Assembly: GCF_000009625.1 (NCBI RefSeq) | Contig: NC_002678.2 | Coordinates: 682,001-746,000, forward strand | Direction of reading: 5' to 3' | DNA from: Mesorhizobium japonicum MAFF 303099 | GTDB taxonomy: Bacteria; Pseudomonadota; Alphaproteobacteria; Rhizobiales; Rhizobiaceae | Length of the DNA stretch: 64,000 bases | Shown: in pieces, positions 16,501 to 27,413 of the stretch | How the letters are laid out: every line of letters starts with the position of its first letter | How positions within the stretch are numbered: position 1 is the stretch's first letter | The notes under the pieces: model-generated | Seen by the model: only the letters and a program-made list of their open reading frames with translations | Databases searched by the model: none | What the model was told of the DNA's origin: nothing | Program-made: the position numbers and the translations under genes

Positions 16501-17102
16501 TAGAGCCGGTCGCCGAACAGCGTTTTCAGCGTCAAAAGCCGCACCTCGGCCAGATCGCGGCGATCCTCCTTCAAGGCGTTGCCGATCGGGCCGCGTGGCC
16601 CGCCGCTGAGGCAGATCAGCCCATCGGCCTTCCCCTCCAGCATCTCGGTTGTCAGATGCACCGCCTCGCCGGGCGGCGTTTCCAGATAGACGCGGCTGAC
16701 CAGCCTGACCAGGTTGGAATAGCCGGCTTCGGTCGCGGCGAGCAGAACGACCGGCCGCATTTCCGGGCCTTGCCGGCGGCGGTCGCGCTGGCCGTCGCTG
16801 TTTTCGCCGGAAAAGGCGAGCGCGATCTGGCAGCCGATGATCGGCTGGATGCCGTCCTTGACCGCCTTCTGCGCGAATTCGAGCGCGCCGAACAGATTGT
16901 TGGTGTCGGTGACGGCAATCGCCGGCGCTTCGTCTTTCACCGCGTGGCCGACGATCTTGCCAAGCTGAAGCGCGCCCTCGAGCAGCGAATAGGCCGAATG
17001 CACGCGCAGATGCACGAACGGCCGCGCCGGCACCTCCGGACGCGCCGCCGCAATCGCGGCTTCGCGCTTCAGGGGATCGCGTGGAAGTCTGTCATCCGCC
17101 AT
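13575..17102 (-). CDS. dnaE: DNA polymerase III alpha subunit
   Basis: 1175 residues, the normal length for replicative DnaE1. In order: an N-terminal PHP domain (FVHLRVHSAYSLLEGALQLG), the C-family polymerase core with catalytic Asp residues in MPDFDIDFCQDRR, the GRGSGAGSLVAY segment, a helix-hairpin-helix region (ALKGVGDAAVEHIV) and a C-terminal OB fold (GRLAGTVTSKQERKT). It is the catalytic subunit of the replisome. The start is placed at ATG 17102 (MADDRLPRDP); codons further upstream lack conservation and a ribosome-binding site. The complete OB fold and length argue for DnaE1 and not the shorter mutagenic DnaE2. Confidence 0.96.
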   Translation of the reverse strand: MADDRLPRDPLKREAAIAAARPEVPARPFVHLRVHSAYSLLEGALQLGKIVGHAVKDEAPAIAVTDTNNLFGALEFAQKAVKDGIQPIIGCQIALAFSGENSDGQRDRRRQGPEMRPVVLLAATEAGYSNLVRLVSRVYLETPPGEAVHLTTEMLEGKADGLICLSGGPRGPIGNALKEDRRDLAEVRLLTLKTLFGDRLYVELDRVAGYDRVIEHQTIDLAYAHELPLVATNEAFFSSRDDYEAHDALIAIAEGSVVAVDTRRRLSPDNFLRSQAEMAQLFADLPEAIDNTVEIALRCSYYPKTRSPILPRFTGGDASDKDAAEKAEAAELARQAREGLDARLALHGPTPGYTVEQYRERLEFELGIIEKMKFPGYFLIVADFIKWAKAQGIPVGPGRGSGAGSLVAYSTTITDIDPLRFSLLFERFLNPDRVSMPDFDIDFCQDRREEVIRYVQQKYGRDQVGQIITFGTLQARAVLRDVGRVLQMPYGQVDKLSKMVPQNPANPVKLADAIANEPRFAEEAEKEPIVQTLLDMAQKLEGLYRHASTHAAGIVIGDRPLSELVPMYRDPRSDMPVTQFNMKYVEQAGLVKFDFLGLKTLTVLETAVKLIRRRGIDIDLATIPLDDPETYAMLSRGEVVGVFQVESAGMRKALIGMRPDCIEDIIALVALYRPGPMENIPTYNARKHGEEEMASIHPKIDHLVKETQGVIVYQEQVMQIAQELSGYSLGEADLLRRAMGKKIRAEMDKQRERFVSGAVERGVSKPQADFIFDLLAKFADYGFNKSHAAAYAVVSYQTAYLKAHYPVEFLAASMTLDMGNTDKLADFRQDALRLGIEVLAPSVMTSFRPFEVGENRIYYSMAALKGVGDAAVEHIVAVRGEKPFKNLADFCERVDPKIVGKRVFESLIMAGALDCFGHDRAQMMAGVERMMGLASLAQQNAVSGQADIFGASLGAQSQALNLPATDPWLAADRLHREFQVVGFYLSAHPLDEYKAALQKMRVQNWAEFSAAVKRGASAGRLAGTVTSKQERKTRTGNKMGVVAFSDTSGQYEAVLFSEALAQYRDLLEAGRSVVITVAAEDRPEGVNLRINSVQSLEEEASRIQKALRIFVRNEGPASIIQSQLTQRGESQVSIIVIKEEAQGEVEIALQGGYRVSPQIASAMRAVPGVVEVELV

Positions 17103-17216
17103 GGTTTCTCGCGCTATCGAAGGCCTTGAGTCGATGGAGATGTATTGTCCGGGACCGGGCGATGCCAGTCCAGCACAAACGACCGCCAATCACAGGCTTC
17201 CGCGACCCTGGCCGAG

Positions 17217-17354
17217 GTCTGTTGAGATTCGGGTCAGGCCGAGCCGAAAATGATGGATTCCGGGAACCGGAGCGGAGCGTACTTTTCGTACGTGAGCACC
17301 GGAAGCGCAGGTATCAGCCATTTGCAGGCCGGCCTCACCTGAATATCAACAGAC
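17217..17354. repeat. 138-bp inverted-repeat element, second full copy
   Basis: Its 24-bp terminal inverted repeats differ at three positions: GTCTGTTGAGATTCGGGTCA... (17217-17240) against GTCTGTTGATATTCAGGTGA... read back from 17354. The interior shares ACCGGAGCGGAGCGTAC, TTTTCGTACGTGAG and GCAGGCCGGC with the copy at 12553-12720 but lacks that copy's extra 27-bp hairpin. It ends 1 nt before the pccA stop codon, in the gap upstream of dnaE, so it may terminate pccA transcription. Confidence 0.75.
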
Positions 17355-17355
17355 G

Positions 17356-19368
<2,013 letters not shown>

Positions 19369-19567
19369 GCTGAGGTCATTCCCATCCGGTCGGTCGTTCC
19401 TTTTATGGCCTGTGCTTGCGGGGTCAAGCCGACCATGCAAATCACTGGCTTTCAATCGATTTGCGATTCCAATTCATCGCTGCGGCCCAGTCTCGGCGCC
19501 AGCTTCCAGTTGATCGTGTCGATAAAACCTGAAACCTTGGAAAAAAATTCGCATTGGAGGACGCCTG

Positions 19568-20695
<1,128 letters not shown>

Positions 20696-20762
20696 AGCAA
20701 GCCACACGCCGCCGACCGACCGGCCTGCGACCTCTGTGGTTCAAAACTGGGAGGAGAAAAGA

Positions 20763-21332
20763 ATGGCGGAAAAACTGCATCCGAGAATCGACAATGGCCT
20801 GCCCAAGGAGAGCGCGAGCTTTGCCGGCGGCACGCTGGTCTGCGCCTGCACCAGCAAGCCGGTCAAGGTGAAGGTCAAGGGGCAGATCGCCCACAACCAT
20901 GCCTGCGGCTGCACCAAATGCTGGAAGCCGGAAGGTGCTATATTCTCGGTGGTTGCCGTTGCCGGCACCGGCGACGTCACTGTCACCGAGAACGGCGACA
21001 AGCTGAAAGTGGTCGACGCTAGCGCGCTGATCCAGCGCCATGCCTGCACCGGCTGCGGCGTCCACATGCACGGACCGGTCGAGCGCGACCATGCGTTCAA
21101 AGGCCTGACCTTCATCCACCCCGAGCGCTTCGTCGAGGATGGTTGGTCGCCACCGGGCTTCACCGCCTTCGTCTCGTCGATCATCGAATCCGGCGTCGAT
21201 CCAAAGCGGATGGACGGCATCCGGGCGCAGCTAAGGACGATCGGGCTGGAGCCCTATGACTGCCTCAACCCCGGCCTGATGGACTATATCGCCACCTGGA
21301 CGGCGAAGAAGTCCGGCGCCTTGCCGGCCTGA
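20763..21332 (+). CDS. gfa: S-(hydroxymethyl)glutathione synthase (glutathione-dependent formaldehyde-activating enzyme)
   Basis: 189 residues, matching Gfa. The zinc-binding cysteines are in [23 protein letters not shown] and [13 protein letters not shown]. The known Gfa role is to speed the condensation of formaldehyde with glutathione, supplying the substrate of the dehydrogenase encoded just upstream. The ATG at 20763 has a strong GGGAGGAG site. The gene ends before a 10-bp hairpin (21351-21378), so adhC-gfa looks like a closed transcription unit. Confidence 0.93.
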   Translation: MAEKLHPRIDNGLPKESASFAGGTLVCACTSKPVKVKVKGQIAHNHACGCTKCWKPEGAIFSVVAVAGTGDVTVTENGDKLKVVDASALIQRHACTGCGVHMHGPVERDHAFKGLTFIHPERFVEDGWSPPGFTAFVSSIIESGVDPKRMDGIRAQLRTIGLEPYDCLNPGLMDYIATWTAKKSGALPA

Positions 21333-21350
21333 ACCCTGTAAGATTTCAGG

Positions 21351-21378
21351 CAGGGGCCGGACATGTTTCCGGCCCCTG
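21351..21378 (+). terminator. Hairpin after adhC-gfa
   Basis: CAGGGGCCGG (21351-21360) pairs perfectly with CCGGCCCCTG (21369-21378) around an 8-nt loop, starting 19 nt after the gfa stop codon. The T-run is poor (TCCGTTT), so terminator strength is uncertain. Confidence 0.55.
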
Positions 21379-21395
21379 TCCGTTTCGGAGAGATT

Positions 21396-21863
21396 ATGCC
21401 CGCCCCCACCATTTACGTCGATGCCGACGCCTGCCCGGTCAAGGCCGAGGTCGAAAAGGTCGCCGAGCGCCTCGGCGTCGTCGTCACCTACGTCTCCAAT
21501 GGCGGCTTGCGGCCATCGCGCGATCCGATGATCCGCAATGTCGTGGTCTCCAAGGGCGCCGACGCCGCCGACGACTGGATTGTCGAGAACGCCAAATCCA
21601 ACGATGTCGTGGTGACTGCCGATATTCCGCTTGCCGCTCGAGCGGTGGCGCTCGGCGCGCATGTGCTTGGGCCCACCGGGAGGCCGTTCACGCCCGAAAC
21701 GATCGGCATGGCGGTGGCCATGCGCGACCTCAAGCAGCATTTACGCGAGACCGGTGAAAGCAAGGGCTACAATGCCTCCTTCGCACCGCAGGACCGTTCG
21801 CGGTTCCTTGGTGAACTCGACCGCATCTTGCGGCGCGCGCTGAAATCCGCCACACCCGGCTAG
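21396..21863 (+). CDS. UPF0178 (YaiI/YqxD) family protein
   Basis: 155 residues beginning MPAPTIYVDADACPVKAEVE, the DUF188 hallmark. Further conserved parts are VSKGADAADDWIVENA, VVTADIPLAARA and ALGAHVLGPTGRPFT. The acidic cluster suggests a PIN-like nuclease fold, but the function is not established. ATG 21396 has GGAGAG 6 nt upstream and lies just after the gfa terminator, so it starts a new unit. Confidence 0.9.
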   Translation: MPAPTIYVDADACPVKAEVEKVAERLGVVVTYVSNGGLRPSRDPMIRNVVVSKGADAADDWIVENAKSNDVVVTADIPLAARAVALGAHVLGPTGRPFTPETIGMAVAMRDLKQHLRETGESKGYNASFAPQDRSRFLGELDRILRRALKSATPG

Positions 21864-21894
21864 AAACCGAGCGCCATCCAGGGTGGAGACCGCC

Positions 21895-22572
21895 ATGGCC
21901 GCCGAAACCCCGATCCCGAGACCCGTGCAGCGCCATATGCTGTTCGCGATGTCGGCGTGTTTCGGGGCGCTCGCGTTCCTCGTGGCGTTGCTGCTGCATG
22001 CCCCGCTCGCCTACTCGATCGGCGCCAATGCCTTTTTCGCCGCCTACGTCATTCTTGTCGTCAGCCAGATGCCCAAATTCACCGGAAAATATCTGAGCAA
22101 GAACGCGCGCGCCACCGATCAGCCGGTGCTGGTCATCTTCGCGGTGACGCTCGTCGTCGTTATCGTCGCCGTTGTCTCATTGTTCCTGCTTATCAATCAA
22201 AAGAACAGAGGCAATTCCGTCGAACTCGGTTTCGCGCTGCTGTCGATCCCGCTTGGCTGGTTCACCATCCATGCCATGGCCGCACTTCATTATGCGCATG
22301 TCTACTGGATGGACGGCGATGCGGTGGACGCTGAAACCAAGAAGAAAATCCCGGTCGGCGGATTGCTGTTCCCAGGCGACAAGCGCCCGGAAGGTTGGGA
22401 TTTCCTCTATTTCTCGGCAGTCATCGGCATGACGGCGCAAACCGCCGACACCAACATCTCGACCACGCATATGCGCTGTGTCGTCCTCGTCCACTCGATC
22501 CTGTCGTTTTTCTTCAACACGGTCATCGTCGCCGCGGCCGTCAATCTCGCCGTCAGCCTGGGTGGTCCGTAA
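21895..22572 (+). CDS. DUF1345 integral membrane protein
   Basis: 225 residues with five or six hydrophobic helices. Conserved DUF1345 segments are HAMAALHYAHVYW and DFLYFSAVIGMTAQTADTNI. The function of the family is unknown. ATG 21895 has GGTGGAG upstream; a GTG at 21883 is in frame but overlaps that site. It lies 31 bp after the UPF0178 gene and may be co-transcribed with it. Confidence 0.85.
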   Translation: MAAETPIPRPVQRHMLFAMSACFGALAFLVALLLHAPLAYSIGANAFFAAYVILVVSQMPKFTGKYLSKNARATDQPVLVIFAVTLVVVIVAVVSLFLLINQKNRGNSVELGFALLSIPLGWFTIHAMAALHYAHVYWMDGDAVDAETKKKIPVGGLLFPGDKRPEGWDFLYFSAVIGMTAQTADTNISTTHMRCVVLVHSILSFFFNTVIVAAAVNLAVSLGGP

Positions 22573-22669
22573 TAAATCCGTGATCGGGTGAAACATCGGT
22601 TTGGATCGCGACGTATCAGGAGGACAATGAACGCGCAGGCCACGCCGTGAGGCCGGGAGACGAAACAAG

Positions 22670-23551
22670 ATGCAATCCGTTGCCAGAAGCCAATCCGCCA
22701 CCGGACCGGACGCTCCCGTGTCGAGCGACAGCACGCTGATCTACCGGCAGTCGCGCTGGACGCGGCTGACGCACTGGATCTGGGCCATTTCGCTGTTCTT
22801 CATGCTGCTTTCCGGGCTGCAGATATTCAACGCCCGGCCACAGCTCTATATCGGCAAGCAATCCGGCTTCGGCTACAACAACACCATCTTCGAAATCGGC
22901 GCCGTGAACACCGATGCCGGGCCGCGCGGGTTCACCGAAATCTTCGGGCACCGCTTCGACACGACGGGCGTGCTCGGCTGGTCGGGTCCGCCAGGCAACG
23001 AGACGGCGCGCGGCTTCCCGTCCTGGGCGACCATTCCGTCCTATTATGACCTCGGCACCGCCCGCGTCGTGCATTTCTTCTTCGCCTGGATCCTGACGAC
23101 GACCTTGATCGTCTGGCTGGTCGCCAGCCTGGTCAACGGCCATATCAGGCGCGATCTCGCCCCACGCCTGGACGACCTCAAGCGGCTGCCGCGCGACATC
23201 GTCGACCACGCCAGGCTGAAATTCCATCACACACGCGAATACAACACGCTGCAGAAAATGGCCTATGGCGGCGTGCTGTTCGTGCTGTTGCCGCTGATGA
23301 TCATCACCGGCCTTGCCATGTCTCCCAGCATGAATTCGGTGCTGCCCTTCCTCAACGAAGTGCTCGGCGGCCGGCAGACGGCGCGCACCATCCATTTCAC
23401 CGTCATGCTGCTGCTGGTCGGCTTCTTCATCATCCACATCCTGATGATCCTGGCCGCCGGCCCGATCAACGAATTGCGCTCGATCATCACCGGCTGGTAC
23501 CGCACCGACCCTCCCGCGCATGACGACAAGACGACCGAGAGGAGTGCCTGA
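22670..23551 (+). CDS. Cytochrome b561-type membrane subunit
   Basis: 293 residues with about four membrane helices. Probable haem-ligand histidines are in RLTHWIWAISL, ARVVHFFFAWIL, TIHFTVM and FFIIHILMIL. Length and pattern match the thiosulfate-reductase/formate-dehydrogenase-gamma type cytochrome b that passes electrons between the quinone pool and a periplasmic molybdoenzyme. The next gene, 1 bp downstream, encodes just such an enzyme, so the two should form one complex. The physiological electron direction is unknown. Confidence 0.85.
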   Translation: MQSVARSQSATGPDAPVSSDSTLIYRQSRWTRLTHWIWAISLFFMLLSGLQIFNARPQLYIGKQSGFGYNNTIFEIGAVNTDAGPRGFTEIFGHRFDTTGVLGWSGPPGNETARGFPSWATIPSYYDLGTARVVHFFFAWILTTTLIVWLVASLVNGHIRRDLAPRLDDLKRLPRDIVDHARLKFHHTREYNTLQKMAYGGVLFVLLPLMIITGLAMSPSMNSVLPFLNEVLGGRQTARTIHFTVMLLLVGFFIIHILMILAAGPINELRSIITGWYRTDPPAHDDKTTERSA

Positions 23552-23552
23552 C

Positions 23553-24362
23553 ATGGCGAAGTTTGAGATCAGCCCCAATTTTCAGATCAGTCGAAGGAAA
23601 TTCCTGACCGCCGCCAGCCTTGGCGCCTCCGGCATCATGCTGTCGGGCTGCGATGCCTTCGACAGCCAGTTGAGCATCGGCAGCGGCCTGCGCAGCTTCC
23701 TCGAAAACGCCAATGGCCTGACATATCGCGCCCAACGCCTGCTTGCCGGCCGTGACGCGCTGGCACCGGAATTCACCGAGGCCGACATCCGCCAGCCGCA
23801 GCGGCCGAACGGCGTTACCGCGCCTGACGATGACACCTATAAGGGCCTGCTCGCCAACAATTTCGCCGACTGGCGGCTGGAAGTCTCAGGCCTCGTCGAA
23901 AAGCCGCTGTCGCTCAGCCGCGAGCAGCTTCAGAACATGCCGAGCCGCACCCAGATCACCCGCCACGACTGCGTCGAGGGTTGGAGCTGCATCGCCAAAT
24001 GGACCGGCACGCCGCTGTCGCTGGTGCTCGACCAGGCGGTGGTCAAGCCGCAGGCGCGTTACGTCATGTTCCACTGCCTCGACACGATCGACCGCAGCCT
24101 GTCCGGCGACATCAAATATTATGGCACGATCGACCTGATCGACGCCCGCCACCCGCAGACGATCCTCGCCTATGGCCTGAACGGCAAACCGCTCCCGGTC
24201 GAAAACGGCGCTCCGCTGCGTGTCCGCGTCGAGCGCCAGCTCGGCTACAAGATGCCGAAGTACCTCTACAAGATCGAGTTGGTCGACGGCTTCGCCAATG
24301 TCGGCGGCGGCCGCGGCGGCTATTGGGAAGACAATGGCTACGACTGGTACGGCGGGATTTGA
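23553..24362 (+). CDS. Molybdopterin-dependent oxidoreductase (sulfite oxidase fold), Tat-exported
   Basis: 269 residues. The N-terminus has a twin-arginine motif (SRRKFLTAA) followed by a hydrophobic stretch and LSGC, which could be a lipobox. The catalytic domain has the Mo-ligand Cys in ITRHDCVEGWSC and the later VENGAPLRVRVERQLGYKMPK segment, as in YedY/sulfite-oxidase-fold proteins. The Tat signal fits periplasmic delivery of a cofactor-loaded enzyme. It is translated right after its likely cytochrome b partner. The organisation resembles MsrPQ/YedYZ, but the membrane partner is of the b561 type. The substrate is unknown. Confidence 0.85.
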   Translation: MAKFEISPNFQISRRKFLTAASLGASGIMLSGCDAFDSQLSIGSGLRSFLENANGLTYRAQRLLAGRDALAPEFTEADIRQPQRPNGVTAPDDDTYKGLLANNFADWRLEVSGLVEKPLSLSREQLQNMPSRTQITRHDCVEGWSCIAKWTGTPLSLVLDQAVVKPQARYVMFHCLDTIDRSLSGDIKYYGTIDLIDARHPQTILAYGLNGKPLPVENGAPLRVRVERQLGYKMPKYLYKIELVDGFANVGGGRGGYWEDNGYDWYGGI

Positions 24363-24410
24363 TGACCAGGGAATTAGCACACCGAGATCAGTGGCTTAAA
24401 CCGCAGTATC

Positions 24411-25412
24411 TCAAGCCACTTTGTCGAGCAGCGGCCTCAGCGCCGGATGGATCTCCGGCGAAGCATGCTTGATCAGCGTCAGCAGCGCACGCTCATTTTC
24501 GTATAAAGGGCGGTTCGTCCCGATGTGCTCGATCAGCCATTTGGCTTCGCCGGCGTCGATCGTCTCGGCGCGGCGGGCCAGGGCCTCGGCCGCCCTGTTC
24601 TTGGCCTCCCATTCGGCCTCGATGTCATCGGGGGACCGGTAGGCCTCGATGATCCCGGCAAGCCCGCCGGACACCATGCGGCTGAAAAAGCCGCCAATTT
24701 CCGGCTCGGCATGTTCGAGGAAGCTTTCCTGGCGCAGCGCCACGTCGCGGGTCGGCGCTTCATAGCCGGCCGAACACATGACGAAATTGGCGATTGCCTT
24801 GACGAACAGGTCGTTCCAGGACGGATCGTTCTTGGCCTGGGCGGTCTGTTCGTTGATCCTGAACAGCACCTCGGCCTCGCCGCGGGTGATGGCGATGTTG
24901 CCGTCGCCGCCATGGGCGTAGAGGATGCGGCGCAGCAGTTCGACTTCCGCCTTGGCAATCAGTCCGGGCACCAGCGCGCCGCCCAGCATCAGTGGCCCCT
25001 TGCCGTCGATGACGGCATGGGCGACCTGCTCCAGCGCATAGACGCAAAGCTTGCTCGGCGAGGATCTCGCCTTTTCCAGCACATGGACCAGCAATTCGAG
25101 TTCGGTACGGCTGTCGACCATGCCGTCGCGCGAGATGGTGCGGACCAGCCAGTCGGCATTGTCCTGGGAGATATAGCCGGACGGCTTTTCCTGATGGACG
25201 ATGTAGTCGGTCACCGCCTCGACGAAGAACGGTGCCCACTCCGCGCATTTGTCCTGGGCCGTCTGGTCGAGAGCGAACAGCGCCTCGGCCTCGCCTCGGG
25301 TCACCACGCCATCGGCGAACACGTCGCGGCGCAGCATCAGCACGTCCTCCGCGGCAATGCGATTCTTCGAGGTCAGCCCAGCCACCGGCGCGCTCATGAT
25401 CAATTCGCCCAT
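24411..25412 (-). CDS. Conserved protein with an internal duplication
   Basis: 333 residues, soluble, no signal peptide. Two related segments are visible: VTRGEAEALFALDQTAQ (around residue 37) followed by FFVEAVTDYIV, and ITRGEAEVLFRINEQTAQ (around residue 172) followed by LFVKAIANFVM. Each unit is about 60 residues, helical and acidic. I cannot name a family. The start ATG 25412 has a GGGGA stretch 6 nt upstream. It is convergent with the molybdoenzyme; a short inverted repeat (AGTGGCTT / AAGCCACT, 24390-24420) spans the junction and may act as a weak terminator. Confidence 0.7.
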   Translation of the reverse strand: MGELIMSAPVAGLTSKNRIAAEDVLMLRRDVFADGVVTRGEAEALFALDQTAQDKCAEWAPFFVEAVTDYIVHQEKPSGYISQDNADWLVRTISRDGMVDSRTELELLVHVLEKARSSPSKLCVYALEQVAHAVIDGKGPLMLGGALVPGLIAKAEVELLRRILYAHGGDGNIAITRGEAEVLFRINEQTAQAKNDPSWNDLFVKAIANFVMCSAGYEAPTRDVALRQESFLEHAEPEIGGFFSRMVSGGLAGIIEAYRSPDDIEAEWEAKNRAAEALARRAETIDAGEAKWLIEHIGTNRPLYENERALLTLIKHASPEIHPALRPLLDKVA

Positions 25413-25511
25413 TGTCGTCCCCGTCCGCCCCAAAGTGTTACATCGGCCTGCTATATCAGGAGTGTCTTGAAAAACCGGCAAACGGCGTGGTTAGCGAAGA
25501 CTTGTCGGCCA

Positions 25512-25616
25512 ATGCATGTCGCCCAAAAGTGTGCAGCGGTTTTGGGAGAACGACATGGATCAAAACAAAGAGCTAAAGCGCATCGCCTGAATCCATTTCA
25601 GCGCGACGCGCTTTAG
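25512..25616. repeat. Two adjacent palindromic repeats upstream of the glycine riboswitch
   Basis: The first (25512-25560) begins ATGCATGTCGCCCAAAAGTG and closes TTTTGGGAGAACGACAT, so CATGTCG/CGACATG and CCAAAA/TTTTGG pair. The second (25573-25616) has CTAAAGCGC and GCGCTTTAG arms. The first is closely related to 58225-58273 and shares the AAAAGTGTGCAGCGGTTTT core with 59291-59357. The region has no gene and otherwise holds only promoter space. Confidence 0.65.
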
Positions 25617-25689
25617 ATGTCGCTGGGAGGTGACAAGGTGTCGCCGACGGGCTATGGATGGCGCGTCGAGGGCTCGGGATTCGAGTCCT

Positions 25690-25880
25690 ACCTGTTTGCG
25701 GGAGAGAGCAGCGAGAGCTGCCGCCGAAGGGGAAATCGCCCGAAATCTCTCAGGCAAAAGAACCGTAGACGGGAAAGACACTCTGGAAAGTCGGGGCTTG
25801 CCCCCGCGCCGAAGGTGTAAGCGCCGCTGACAGAGTTCCGGTTGCGCGAGTCTCTCAGGCTTCAGACAGAGGGGCACGGA
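25690..25880 (+). promoter_or_regulatory. Tandem glycine riboswitch controlling gcvTHP
   Basis: Two consecutive glycine aptamers are recognisable. Aptamer 1 has GCGGGAGAG, CGCCGAAGGGG and AAATCTCTCAGGCAAAAGAA (25697-25765). Aptamer 2 follows ACTCTGGAAAG, with GCGCCGAAGGTGTAAGC and GTCTCTCAGGCTTCAGACAG (25780-25872). The pair ends about 50 nt before the gcvT start, which is the known arrangement for gcv operons. Glycine binding is expected to switch on expression so that excess glycine is cleaved. The exact boundaries are approximate. Confidence 0.93.
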
Positions 25881-25924
25881 CTGGTCGCCATTCGCGGCCG
25901 CTTGCGTGCGACTCTGGAGACGAC

Positions 25925-27025
25925 ATGACGGGCGACGACTCAAAACACCTTCCTCTAGAAGATATCCACACAGCCGCCGGCGCGCGCTTCGGCGCCTTTG
26001 CCGGTTGGTCGATGCCGCTGACCTATCCGGCCGGCGTCATGAAGGAGCATCTGCACACCCGCGAGCATGTCGGTCTCTTCGATATCTCGCACATGAAACT
26101 GTTCGAGGTCAGCGGGCCGCAGGCGGTTGCACTGCTCAACCGCGCTTGCCCCTTGGATGCCGGCGCGCTCGAAATCTCGCAGTCGAAACTGTCCTTCTTC
26201 CTCAATGAGGCCGGCGGCATTCTCGACGACCTGATCGTCACCCGGCTCGGCGATACCAGGTTCATGGTGGTCGCCAATGCCGGCAACGCCGTCGCCGACG
26301 AAAAGCATCTGCGTGAGCTGGCCACGAATTTTGATGTGAAGGTCGAGCCGCTCGACCGCGTCTTCCTCGCTATCCAGGGCCCGGAAGCATGGGCGGCTCT
26401 TTCCCGCGCCGGCATCGAGACCGGCTCGCTGCTGTTCATGCATGGCGTCGAACCGCGGAAAGACTGGTTCATGAGCCGGTCTGGCTACACTGGCGAGGAC
26501 GGTTTCGAGATCGGGCTGCCGGAGGCCGACGCGCGCGATCTCGTCGCGAAGCTACTCGAAGATGAGCGTGTGCTGTGGATCGGCCTTGCCGCGCGCGACA
26601 GCCTGCGGCTTGAGGCTGGGCTTTGCCTGCATGGCCAGGACATCACGCCGGAGACCGACCCGGCCGCTGCCGCGCTGATGTGGGCAATCCCCAGGGATAT
26701 CCGCGCTTCCGGGGCGTTCATAGGCGCCGACGCCTTGCGCGCCGCCGTGGAACGCGGCCCAGCGCAAAAGCGCGTCGGGTTGAAGCCGGAAGGCCGCCAG
26801 CCGGTGCGCGCCGGCGTTGCTCTGTTCGACGCCGACGGCAATCCCGCCGGCCATGTCACATCGGGCGGCTTTGGCCCCTCGGCCGGCCATCCGGTCGCCA
26901 TGGGCTATGTCGCCGCATCGCTGGCAAAGCCCGGCACACGGGTGTTCGCCGAGGTACGCGGCACGAAGATCCCCGTCGATATCAGTTCCCTGCCCTTCAC
27001 CCCTCATCGCTACCGCAAAGGATGA
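25925..27025 (+). CDS. gcvT: Glycine cleavage system T protein (aminomethyltransferase)
   Basis: 366 residues, normal length. Conserved parts include [34 protein letters not shown] and [11 protein letters not shown]. It transfers the methylene group from the aminomethyl-lipoyl H protein to tetrahydrofolate and releases ammonia. The ATG follows GGAG by 6 nt and lies about 50 nt after the glycine riboswitch. It is the first gene of gcvT-gcvH-gcvP. The lipoamide dehydrogenase (L protein) is not in the window. Confidence 0.97.
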
Positions 27026-27030
27026 ACCTC

Positions 27031-27399
27031 ATGGCAAAGACCTATTTCACATCAGATCACGAATGGCTCCGCGTTGAGGGCGGCATCGCCACCGTCGGCA
27101 TCACCGACTACGCGCAGGAGCAGCTCGGCGACCTCGTCTTCGTCGAACTGCCGGAAACGGGCAAGAAGCTGACCAAGGGCGACACCGCCGTCGTGGTCGA
27201 ATCCGTCAAGGCGGCTTCCGACGTTTACGCGCCGGTCGACGGCGAGATCACCGAGGCCAACGGCACGCTGTCTTCCGACCCGTCGCTGGTCAACTCGGCG
27301 GCAACCGGCGCCGGCTGGCTGTGGAAGATGAGGCTTGCCGACGAAAGCCAGCTCGCCGGCCTCATGGATGAGGCCGCCTACAAAGCCCATATCGCCTGA
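27031..27399 (+). CDS. gcvH: Glycine cleavage system H protein
   Basis: 122 residues, the usual size. The start [18 protein letters not shown] is typical, and the lipoylation Lys is in [19 protein letters not shown]. The protein shuttles the aminomethyl group between P, T and L proteins. An in-frame ATG at 27022 overlaps the gcvT stop (ATGA), so translation may be coupled; the internal ATG at 27031 gives the conserved N-terminus. Confidence 0.97.
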
Positions 27400-27413
27400 A
27401 ATCAGGACTAGAG

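Noticed and set aside
14139..17129. Long plus-strand open frame (996 codons) opposite dnaE
   Set aside because: It is fully antisense to a full-length DnaE with intact motifs. Its translation is low-complexity and has no domain, which is typical of a shadow frame in high-GC DNA.
24390..24420. Possible terminator AGTGGCTT / AAGCCACT
   Set aside because: The stem is only 8 bp, the loop is 15 nt, and it extends into the minus-strand stop codon; too weak to list separately.
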